A DNA stretch of 64,000 nt. It comes from Bryopsis sp. KO-2023 (taxonomy: Eukaryota > Chlorophyta > Ulvophyceae > Bryopsidales > Bryopsidaceae). Below, piece after piece: positions 24,107 through 34,575 of the stretch. A program made the position numbers and the translations under genes. The first letter of the stretch is position 1, and each line of letters opens with the position of its first letter. Location of the stretch: assembly GCA_030272585.1 (NCBI GenBank), contig BSYQ01000001.1, positions 11,113,001 to 11,177,000 of the forward strand, in the 5' to 3' direction. Below the pieces are notes generated by a model. It saw only the letters and a list, made by a program, of their open reading frames with translations, ran no database searches and was not told where the DNA came from.

Positions 24107-26461
24107 ATGGATCACGTTCGGTGTGGCGGCTTGATGTTCGCATCCCGGCCGATCCAGTCCCCACGTAACCGAAGTCTCACTTTTCCCGAGGCAAAGCGAT
24201 CGCGGACGGTCTGCAGATGCATCTCTGATCGCCTGAATAGAAAATTAGGACATGCGCCAGGTAAACTCTACGCCCTTCTATTGATCTTTATGGATTCACC
24301 ATGTCCGTGTCGCTGCAACAAGAGTCCCAAGCCAATGCAAACTTGAATCCTCACTCGGATAGCTGATGTCGAGCATGCTGACTTCTCGATGTGATGACCA
24401 GGTCCTGGATCGAAGTTTGTATGCAGATTAACCCAGGAGGTCTATGGGTATGATCCAATAAAAGCTTTTTTCCTGAATGAAGCGGTCAGCCAAGGAGATG
24501 TCGACGGCTCAAGCATCGAAACCGCCGTCACCGAATTGCAAAATGATCCAGACTTCGCTGAAATTTGCTCGGTCCTATCAACTCACGATGTCTACAAACT
24601 GATAGCTAAGCAACACCCTGAGCTTCTCCTCAACGAAGGCCTGGAGCATATTGAGGGGTTTGAATGGCTGCCCAAATGTCCAGAAGATATCCCTGAATTT
24701 CAGAGTGCCGACTGCATAGTCAACAAAGTTTTCCGAATTCGATCGGTCTTTTCGGCGTTGAGGGGTGCAAAAATAGCCCCCAGAAAGCTCATGGATGTTG
24801 CAAAAACCATTCGGGTGTTCTCTGGAGGTCTGATTGATGATATTTCGGTCTTCAGCAATTCTCAGTTGGTGTGGATTGCCCAAAACGAAGGCCGTTTCTT
24901 CAATGGAATGGCTCGATTGAGGTCGACTCTGCCACCTGATGTTTATCTGACGGCGTATTTGATTGAATTCTGGGAGGTGGTGGAACTAGAAGATGAGGGG
25001 TCCATCGATCGTCTATTGCATTGGATAACCCTCCTCGATGGTTTGAAAAGCTACCTCTCAAGGGGTTGGGCTGGGTATCAGGATGTACTGGCTTTGGACC
25101 ATGCCTTTGGCCTAGCGGAGCGGATGGACGATGTTGACAGACCTCAGTTCGATGAAATTTTCCATCTTCTAGCTTCTTCAGCCCCTGGGGCGACGACTAT
25201 CTCTCTACAAGACCCTGAAATTCTCTATCAAATGGTTCAAACGGTGTTCAAGAGGGGATGTCAAGCTTCTGTTTGGCTGGATGATCGCTCTGGCTTTGAA
25301 TCTCCCCAGTACATTTTACTGGGGGATGGGGGTTTGGACAATGTCAGCAATGGCATTGAGACCATTACATCGATTCTGTCGAGGCTGGTGGATCAGCTAG
25401 GGGGAAATATGCACCACATCATTCGTGATCAGCCAGGGTGGGTCTTACAAAGCGAGAATGTCGCTGAATCCTTGAAGTGGTCTTCGGAAATGCTGCTGGT
25501 CTTATGTCAGACAGCTGGAATTGGTAAATTGAGTGCAGTTTCCAATACCAAAGAGCTCGTGGGAGCCTTGAAAAGAGCAACTGAATTGAGAGGCATGCTG
25601 GTTGATGAGGCAAATATGGATGAGACTACTATTCAGGAACACATATCGTTATTGGGGTACTGCTTGAACCATTTGGCTGCTCCAACCAAGCCAGGCATCG
25701 AGGTCCTTCGATTTGTCAGGCTGACGGATGCCAGAGTGTTGGCAGAGTTTGTTCTCCATCCAAAATTGATCGAATCCCAGGGAGCCCAGGTCATTGAGCT
25801 GTTTGATCATGACATGCACTATACGCTGGATCATCTGGTACGATGGCCAGAGCTCGTATTGAGTAGAACAACATTGTCGATGGCGATTGCCCTAGGGAGG
25901 GCAGCCGGTGGAAACTCAACATGCAAGCGATGTGATATGGATGCTCTTAGAGTGTGGTTCAATGTGGTGGATGCCCTTCGAGAACAAGGCGTCCCAGGTG
26001 CTGTGGTGGTGAAAATGCTTGGCCAGCTTCGCATGTCGACTGGATGCAATCTAATGCGATCAAGAGGGTTTGCTGTATTCGATGAGACTTACAAGGATCG
26101 GCTTGTGGCCTTGCTCTTGCTATGGTGGCAATCACCGGAACGCTACGAAACCTGTCAGAAAGCATTGACCACTGTTGCTAAATCTAAATTTGGGAAAGAC
26201 ATCCACGTGGAGCAACTTTTCACCTTGCTGCTGTACCATTACAATGTCTCTGTGTGTTTGGATCTCAGCGACGATATCATCAGTGGCTTGACTTTTGCAG
26301 GATGGAGCTCCCCTGATTTACAGCAAAATTTTCCATTAATTTGTTTCACAGCTTTGTTGTTTTTGCAGACTACAAGGCCGTCAGATTTTGGTAGTGATTT
26401 TGGTTTTGATAAAGTTCGTTCAGTCCAGATGGGTACCTCTGTTCATCTAGTGCGTGGTTGA
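24107..26461 (+). CDS. large uncharacterised protein, possibly organelle-targeted
   Basis: One small exon, 24107-24260, joins by a phase-1 GT-AG intron to a long uninterrupted exon, 24402-26461, giving about 737 residues. I do not recognise the family. The first 50 residues are rich in Arg and Ser with almost no acidic residues (SRPIQSPRNRSLTF, RKLGHAPG), which would suit a mitochondrial or plastid presequence. The rest is predominantly helical and moderately acidic, with many Leu/Trp-containing segments (LIEFWEVVELEDEG, HLVRWPELVLSRTTL, LLLLWWQSPERY). This suggests an all-helical, perhaps repeat-type fold as in organelle RNA-binding proteins, but no repeat register is evident. It differs from its neighbours in having a single very long exon. 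A possible late intron with an acceptor near 26369 could change the C-terminus. The start codon is a choice: the frame stays open upstream of the ATG. Confidence 0.65.
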
Positions 26462-26831
26462 ATGGCTCCTTCAGCAATTTGTCATTGCGGGGAGGGTTGA
26501 GCAAGACAATCTGTAATATAGTACCAATTGTATGTGATGCTTTCTGACATAACAGAGAATTCTGAAAGAGCTTTGCATTTTTCCACTGCCACCAATGCAT
26601 TGAGCATGGGACCTCAATAGAAGGTTTCGTTTCAGATTCTGACTGATACAAAGAGTCCCAGTAGGTTGCATACAAGTTGATGCAAGTTGGGAACCGCCAG
26701 CAGGGCTGCTGAATTCACTCTGTTTTCTATCCAACGACTGCAATAACATGATGGATATCATACAAGCTTACATACCCTACCAACAGAAAACCCCCCAGAA
26801 ACTAAAGAAAGAAATTAAACCTTGGTATTAA
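26462..26831. other. intergenic between converging genes
   Basis: Separates the stop of the large plus-strand gene from the stop of the minus-strand TXNDC9-like gene. A minus-strand open frame of 101 codons overlaps here but has no protein-like features. Confidence 0.5.
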
Positions 26832-28092
26832 TCAATCGAAGTCTGAATCTTCATCAGATGCTGTTTTTTGCATGACAAACCCCTTCCGGACGTTTTTGGC
26901 TGTTTCGTTCGGAGGAGGTTTTCTGTGGGTGTCGGCAAATACAGCCCCAACTCGAGACAGACGCTCCTCCAGGATTTCTGTTTTGAAATCGTTGGTGCCC
27001 CCAAGCTCATCAAAACCAACCACATAATCTTCGACTTTGCCTTTTTTGATGATCGCCACTGTCGGCAGCATCCACACTCGTAACCGGTCCGTGAGAAAGG
27101 GGCTCTTTTCAGCAGCAACCTTGAAACCCAAAAACACTAAACTTAGGAACTGCGACAGCAAAACCACCCAAAAAATGACTAAGCATTGTGTCATTCCATA
27201 CCTCCAGGTCGAAGTTCAAGGAGTTTGAAAATCTATTGCAAGCTTATCGTGAAAAAGTATAGATTGCTTTCAAACTTTCAGGATAATGTTCATGTTAATA
27301 ATCACAAAGTGTTTCTTCCACAATAATAAATAATCAGTTTCACAATCAACAGAATTTCCACTGGGTGTCCTGATGTACCTTCAAAAATTTCGTCTCGATG
27401 TGCTGCTCTGATAACTTCTTCAAATGGCCCTCCATGATCTACATCGAAAATCTCTGTGTTTCAGAAATTTTTAAAATAAAATAACAATTCATTTATTCTT
27501 ATTTAGTTTTATATTTTTGATGCTGAGAACTGATCACAGCATTCCCTCCGAAAAGGTCACACTCCACAGGTTCATCCACACTTTGCAGTTGCTTCAATAT
27601 CAAAAGGCTAACCTATGCAATATCCCCTATTGAAAAAACGATATACATACAGAAGTCGTCTTTTCAGCCTGCAGGCTGACAAAACCGATTGACAGGTTCG
27701 GTGAGGCCCACTCGAACCTCGTTGCAACCAACTTGGTGTCCCGACTAAACCTCCGCCTTCAACCTCAAAGAGCAGTAAGAAAATCGATGACGACCATTCA
27801 CCTTGCAAGGCATGCTGTCTCTAAAAAACAAGCACACAGCGCGCTCCACTCCCTTGACATCGGCGAAGAACTCCTTCTCGTCAATCTCACGAAACTCGCC
27901 GTGCCCCGCTGCTAGCCATTCTTGCTTGCGCTCCGAAAGACGTCTGAGTTCACCCACACGTTTTTTCCTGAGAGTTTCGACCTCGTCCTCACCCAAATTT
28001 TCCAGTCGATGGATTTCATCGTCGACCTGCTCTTCCAATTGTTTCGCTACGGCGAGAACAGCCTGATCGAAAGCGCCCTCGATGCCAGCCAT
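26832..28092 (-). CDS. TXNDC9: thioredoxin-domain protein of the TXNDC9 / phosducin-like (PLP3) family
   Basis: Three minus-strand exons, 28092-27802, 27438-27379 and 27119-26832, give 212 residues, close to the usual 210-230. The family assists the CCT/TRiC chaperonin in folding actin and tubulin. The N-terminal half is a charged coiled helix (LEEQVDDEIHRLENLGEDEV, RLSERKQEWLAAGHGEF). The thioredoxin-like domain has the family pattern CLFFRDSMPCK, then HLKKLSEQHIETKFLK, VAAEKSPFLTDRLRV, LPTVAIIKKGKVEDYVVGFDELGGTNDF, ending in an acidic DEDSDFD. The thioredoxin CxxC active site is absent, as is normal here. The last intron ends in AAG. It starts 190 bp from the divergent POT1-like gene, so the two probably share a promoter region. 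Confidence 0.93.
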
Positions 28093-28282
28093 AGAAGAGC
28101 GAAAAAATGGAATGCCCAGAGAGAATTCCCAGCAATGATTCTGACACCCATTTTGTATTCCCGATCCACAATCACTTCACAGGACGGTTTGAAGCTCCCC
28201 AATAAACTATGCTACATCGTGGCTCTCCAGTGGACTCTGGTGTTCAATTATCGTTTCTTCTTACCCCCAGAAAAGGAAAGTA
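28093..28282. promoter_or_regulatory. divergent promoter region, TXNDC9 / POT1
   Basis: Only 190 bp separate the two start codons pointing away from each other. This must hold both 5' UTRs and both core promoters. No clear TATA box is visible; assignment rests on geometry alone. Confidence 0.5.
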
Positions 28283-31200
28283 ATGGCTGAGCCGGGAAAC
28301 ACACAGGGAGCAGAGGCGCTGCTCGACGATGCGGCACCCCGAGACCGGCGCTGCGAAACGCCCGGAGTTTTGAACGACGTCCGCAAGTATCCGACGACTG
28401 TTGGGGGGAAAGCGTTTGGCGTCAATGTGTATGCAGTGATTGTGGAGGCAAAGCCGGCCACCCGCTCCAAAAGCGGCGATTTCTACTGTAGTTTCAAGAT
28501 CATGGACCCGTCCCTCATTGATGTGGAGGAGTTCCCTCTGGGAATGGATGCCAGGGTGTTCTCAAGTGATGTGAGGAAGATTCCTCCCACTCAGAATGAT
28601 GGGGGGTCCATATCCAACTGGATCGACCGGAGCTTGCAAGGGAGGGAGATTCAGCTTGGGGATATTTTGAGATTGCACAGGTGCTGGTTCGAGAAAAATA
28701 CTGTGGTCGCACAGGTATGTGGAATCACCCTGATGTCCCGATCGATGTTGGCGATTCATGTTTGTTTTTTCACTACAGTTGAAAAATAAATAAACAATAA
28801 TATGTAGATAACCCTTTCTTACTCCGGAGAGTCAGGAGTCGAGGGATACCCTTTACCTCCAATAATTTTTCTCACCCGATCCACTTTTTTGACTTTGACT
28901 TCTTGTTTTCGGAGAAAAGCTGGACAATGGAGGCTCCCTTTGTTTGTTCACTTCGAATTCCAACGACCTCGCCCAGCCATACTGGAGCTCCCACCCAAAC
29001 GTTGACAGAAGAGCAGAAGGTGACTCCATAATCTCCCGGCTTCGGCAGTTTTCCGAGGTTGTCATGGAAAGAATAAACGCCAGGAATGCTCAAGGGATTC
29101 TTGGGGCTCCCTTTGACAGACGATTTGACGAATTGACCAACAGGATGTTCTGTGATTTGTTTGTGAAGGTGGGTTTGTCATCAAAAAATGAAAAAAAAAG
29201 TCAAAAACAGAGAAGAATCTCATAAAGAAACACTCAGTTTTGGTGTTCTCAGATCCTGTGTTTCTTAGTTTTAAAGGGGGGAGGGGAGGTTGGTGGATTT
29301 TCTGGGCTGGGAAGTCTTGTTGGCAATTGATGGGCTGAAGCCCAATCAGAATCCGTATGTGGGTTTTTCTTCTTTGGCTGCTATTGATGATGAAGCCATT
29401 CCTTCCTTTGGGTTTTCTGCCCCAAAAGGGCTTTTTTTTTCACCTTGTTTTCAAGAAAGCATTTTGGTGGTTTGTTCCCGCACACAATTTTTTTTTTTCG
29501 TCTCGTCTGGCAGGTGCTGCGGATCGATAAGCAGGCAGATGGGTCAAACTTGCTCTGGATTTGGGATGGAACTGATGTCAAGCCTCAGAAATTCAAGGCC
29601 GACAATCCAAACACCGTGGACGCTGATAGCCAGGTGGGGAGGGGGCGAAATTGCTCCTTTTCTAATGCCATTCTTTGTAGGATCGTTTTAATTCGTCAGA
29701 CTGAACCAATCAGATGTTCTTGAGGGGCATCGATAAATCCTCCGTGGTTCTTTTTTATTGCCATTTCAAATCCACGGACCTGCTCAGCATCTGTTTTGAT
29801 CAACCATAATCTCATTTTTTTCCCCACTTTCTGTTTATATTTTTCAAGAGTCCCATATTTTTTTCTGTATTTTTGCTTTCCCTCTGTCCCAGGCTTCTGA
29901 GTTCAGGCAGCTGGGCGATGAATCCGTTCATCGACCGTTGGTGCCAAAATTGTCTGCCCTTAAAGATTTTCCAGATTTTGGGACAATAATGCCAATGACT
30001 TTCTCCGACAAAGTCGAGCAGCTGGACCCGGCTCCTTACAACAATAAATGGGTGAAATTGAGAAACGTTATCGTACATTCCATTAATGGACAGTTGCAGG
30101 TGAGAGAACAAGAAGAAAGGGAATGTGTGAGGATATAGCTGCGATAATGGAAGAACGTCAGTGGCTCAAATGAATTATTTCATGGGTTTCTGTTCGCATT
30201 TGGTTTTTCGGGGTATGTGTATACCAGACACCAGATTTGTCCTTTTAGACTCACCTGCATGCATGGTCAAATATCTGTCTTGAGAACTGAAAACTTAATA
30301 GAGGTTCGAAACACAGAGCTTTTGAACGAAGCCCACCCACAACCCATGACTCAGGATATACCAGAGTTTTAAAGGCTTTCCCCTCCGCGTCTGTTCCTTG
30401 CAGGCATTTTTCCACTCGAAATCTTCGATATCAGCTCTGCACGATGCCAGTAGACAATCCAGGACACGAAACTTGATGGAAAGGATGAGGCTCACGTCAG
30501 AAGCCTGGCCTTCAACACACTTTTGCACAGGGTCCCTCCCAGCAGCCCAAACCTTTCGAAAGCATTTGCCGGTCGTTCCCCTGAGGAAAGTCTTGCAAGA
30601 AACATTCAGGAGAGGGAGAATGGATCAAGCGATTGCATCCTACAGGTGCAAGGTCAGAGTTTTGGCATCAGACCCGGTGGGGGATTTCTGTCGGCAAGGG
30701 TCCAGCAGGTCAGATTGGGTTTTCGGTGTCCTGCTTCATTTGGAGGATGCAACAGGTGAAGTCCAAACATGCACATCATTCTTTCTTATTCTTTCAACAT
30801 ACTTGCATTTAAGCAGGAATGAAATACGCCCATGCTGTACAATTGAGCGATCCTTCTTTGCTTGTGTTTTTATCAGCTGAGAAAACCCACAAAAAACCCA
30901 CCCCATGCGCTCTTTGTTTCCCGGGTTATGCTCTATCACTTATGCAGTAAGGAGAAAAATCGGTAAGTGTCCATTGTATTGAATTGAAATCGGGATTTTT
31001 TGTTTTTTGTCCATGTTCAGGGGACCTCGTGGCAGCTCTGCATGGGCCAAGAGCAGAGGCATTCTTTGGCATGCAGGCTTTCGATGTGTCGGACGCTGCA
31101 AATTCGCACGCTCGCTTGAAACTCGAATATGCTCATTCCAAATTGATGGATCCATCTTGCTGGTTGGAGTGCTGTCTGCGGGTCATTTGGGAGAACCTCT

Positions 31201-31421
31201 CCGAAAAACCCATCTTCTTCATAGGAGACACCAAAATGAACCTGGACAATTTCCAAGCCAGATCTGAGAATGTTGACGATGGGGGTTTGGGGGAGACCGG
31301 ACAAAATGCCGCCAGGGATGGGGTGGGAAGGGAAAGTGTGAGGAATAGAAGGAACACGAGTGCTGGAGAAGATGCTGCAAGGGAACATGCAAGAAAAAGG
31401 AGGAACACGACCAGTGTCTAG
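28283..31421 (+). CDS. POT1: POT1-like telomere single-strand-binding protein
   Basis: Six exons, 28283-28714, 28920-29168, 29514-29633, 29893-30099, 30404-30755 and 31021-31421 (TAG), join in phase to give 586 residues, near the usual POT1 size. POT1 binds the telomeric 3' overhang through two OB folds and controls telomerase access and end protection. OB1 shows VNVYAVIVEAK, GDFYCSFKIMDPSL and GDILRLHRCWFE, the Telo_bind pattern. The second part shows LLWIWDGTD and LRNVIVHSINGQLQ, the place of OB2. The C-terminal third contains VPLRKVLQE, YRCKVRVLASDP, LHLEDATGDLVAALHG and CWLECCLRVI, matching the order of the human C-terminal region that binds TPP1. The end carries two basic imperfect repeats (SVRNRRNTSAGED, HARKRRNTTSV), probably nuclear localisation signals. 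The second exon uses an AAAG acceptor. Assignment is by motif order only. Confidence 0.82.
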
Positions 31422-34400
31422 GGTGTGATTGGAGTGAGTGGACGCCTCGAAAGACACTATTGTTCATGTTTCCTACTTAATTGTTCCTAGTGAGTGAGGT
31501 CCTCGTATTTGTTTCGCTGGCCCAAAAGTGATAGGCCCGCCCGTGGGTAGATGAGTCGTGTGTTAGGATGTGGGAGTAAGAGACAATTGTAAAGACGAAT
31601 TGGAACAGGGCAATTGCGGACTGCTCTATACTTTCCACGAGTTAAACGGAAACCTACAGGTGGTGAAACGGAAACCTACAGGTGGTGGAACTTGATTTGG
31701 GTGGGTGAAGTGCAGGAATGGGCATAATAAGAATTAGACCATTTTTGGCCATTTTCCTTCTTCCAGAAACTGGATAGTAGGGGTGGAAAAGTCACAAATT
31801 ATGTGACGACATCAATTCAACAAGAAGCCATTGCACAATCATATCCAGCAACAACATAAAAAAGAAAGAGCATTTTAAACACAGTATCGAGTGACATGAA
31901 TGTGAATATCAACTTTCCTTTCGACTATTGAGGAGTTGCAATGCAAGAACCTACACTGGTCCCAGTTCAGTCCATTCAATATCTGCCCGGAAAGCAACTA
32001 AGCAGCCATCAATTTTATTCCAGAAAGGAGTAGTCCGATAATCTTTGGCAATAGAATACTTCCTGAGAGTTGCAGTGATCTTGCAAAGAGGATACCGCCC
32101 TCTCCTCCACAGCTAACCCAATAATGAATCAGAATAAGCAATACGTGCAATACAACTATTACAATTCTAACAGAAGGCAAGAATTTTAACTGTTCCCTGT
32201 TGCAAAAGATGTTTCTAGCATTCTTCCCATTTAACCTACAAAATCACTGAGGTGCATATGATACACAGCCGCAGAGCACAGCAATCCGCAAACACTCCAC
32301 CGAGGTGCATAATCGCAGTAAATTCAGAAACAAATTTTCCAGAACCAAGTCATGCCTGTCATCGATTTTGCAAATGCTGAAAGCATTTCAGAAAATTGAA
32401 GGCAACATCTTACACAGGATTTGGGAGCCGTTTTGTGCAACTGTTCCGAGGTGAAAACAGAGGCACCTCCAGCGCTGGACAATCGTCCATTTTCCTCGAG
32501 ACTAGGTACGGGAAATGTGGCTCAACATGCCTTAAACAGAAGGGTGGCGACATGGTCCTTGTTCCCTACTCTTTGGAAAGAGGATGATTATATGCTGGGG
32601 GTGAAACAAATGTGGGAAGAAACAATGCACAGTTCCACTGGGTGATGGTGAAATAGGATCAAGTGTTAGAGGAAGAGGTGTTCAGTATGTGTCATGGGGA
32701 GGAGAATGCTTATGTACCTGGAGAATGCTACTGTGAATGTGAGAAGGCGGGAGCTGATATTGTTAAGAGGGGTGTTCATGAAGGGGTCTGTTTTTTATTC
32801 TCCATCTATCTCCACTACAACATATCCCCTTTCCACCCTCTCCCCCTCCACCTCCCTCCGTCTTCAGCAATCCATTAAACGAAAATGAAAAAAAAGAAAA
32901 CACCCTCACTATACCAGAAATCCATTTTAAAAAAAATCCTATAGAACGCACTTGAAATCAACACCAGAAAAGATAACATCCTTTCCAGGTTTTTTTATAG
33001 GGCAAAAAAAAAATCCATTGGTGAAACCTTTAAAAAAACCCCACTGTCTTGTGTAATCAGGTTTTTCAACAAGAAGCTTCACTTTTCCAATTTACGGCCT
33101 ACCAGTGGGGGACACGTAAAAGCATAGCAAAAAAAAAAAAGAGATATAAAAAGGAAATCTACCATATATTGCCCCTTCATTCCCTTTTTTTTCTTTTCTT
33201 TTCTGTTTTTTTTTTCCTTTTTTTTTTTTTAATTCCCTTTTTTTTCCCCTGTTTTCATCAATCACTCAAATCAAATTTATATAGTAACACGATCTACAAT
33301 CCCTCCCTCCCACATATCCTCACTTTGTTTTGTCTTTTTTTTTGCACTTTTGACCATTTTTTTTGCCTATCAAATCAATACCATTTTCCCTCTGTGTCAA
33401 TATACCCATCGCAAAACTCTCCATGGGCACATCAGAGGTAAACACAATTTTTCTTTTTTTTTATATACGTTTTTCGTAATCGAACTAATGATTCATCACC
33501 AAATGTTTTCCTTGCAGCTCTTGACTCCGTCCAACATTGCAACCCTATTTTTGTTCTTTTTTGTGTTGTTTCTTGGTACTTTCTTTTTTGGAATCCCAAC
33601 CCCCCCCCCCTTTTCTTTCTTTGTTAAAAAATCACCCAATATCAGGAGTCATTAGTCCTGCAAATATTTTTTTTTCTTTTCTTCATTGGATATAAATTCA
33701 AAAAAAGACCCACCCCCTGAAAAAGAAAAGAAAAAAGAAAAAAGCCATCTCTACTCACTCCGTCGTTTTTTGTTTCCTTTTTTCCTTTCCTTCCTTTTTT
33801 TTCTGCATCCTGAACACATATATTCTTTTCTCCTTCCCCTTTTGTTTTCTTTTTTTTATCACCAAAAAAAGACGAAAGAAAATTTTCAACCAACCTAGCA
33901 GCTCCAAAGAAACACTCATTTCAAAATGCGGGAGAAAATGTAACAGACCCCGAAACGATATCTGAACACAATGCAATACGAGTGAATAATCAATTTATCA
34001 CAAACAAGTCCTATTCATCTTGCAAAGAGGGGTTAATAGAAACCCAAGTGAGGTGAAAAACGGGGGGGAGATAATAGAAAAAAAAATGCAGGCTCAAAGC
34101 AAACCCAACAAACAAACAAAGGCCACGACATAAGAAAACCTCTTATCCAATAGTGAATCAGTTTAAACCATGCCCCAAGGCGCGTGGAAAGAAAAATGAG
34201 TAGCCGGCATTAAACTTTGAAATGTCCTTCCCACACTGTCGGCAAGCCAACAGGCTTGGAACGAAAATAGCCTTTATTGCTGTGAGTGCAAAAACTGTAC
34301 TCTGCCGAGGCCAACTACAATTATCAATCTACAAACGCCCACTAACTCCATCCTGACCCAACTACACACCGCACATTTGCCTCTTCCTGCATATCAACCC

Positions 34401-34575
34401 CCCACCGAGCCAAGCCACCTAAACCACTTGGTCATGTAGGATTTCTTCCTAATGAATTTTCAACACTGAAATGACAGGTGGGGCTCTCTCCCCCCTGCTT
34501 CGCCGAAATAAAGTACACCCCAAATATACCCAATCGATCACGGATGCCAACGTTACTTAATTTGGATTGATCAAC
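31422..34575. other. long intergenic region, largely low-complexity
   Basis: No supported gene in 3.1 kb between the converging POT1-like gene and the cellulose synthase fusion. It contains a 22-bp direct repeat at 31644-31687. Between about 33100 and 33900 it is strongly pyrimidine-rich on the plus strand, with many T and C runs that create meaningless Phe/Pro-rich open frames. Confidence 0.55.
31644..31687. repeat. perfect 22-bp tandem duplication
   Basis: The unit AAACGGAAACCTACAGGTGG plus TG occurs twice head to tail without mismatch (31644-31665, 31666-31687), about 220 bp beyond the POT1-like stop codon. Confidence 0.9.

Noticed and set aside
33040..33900. Long Phe/Leu/Pro-rich plus-strand and Lys-rich minus-strand open frames
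   Set aside because: They are made by T, C and A homopolymer runs, have no homology and no splice context; low-complexity spacer.
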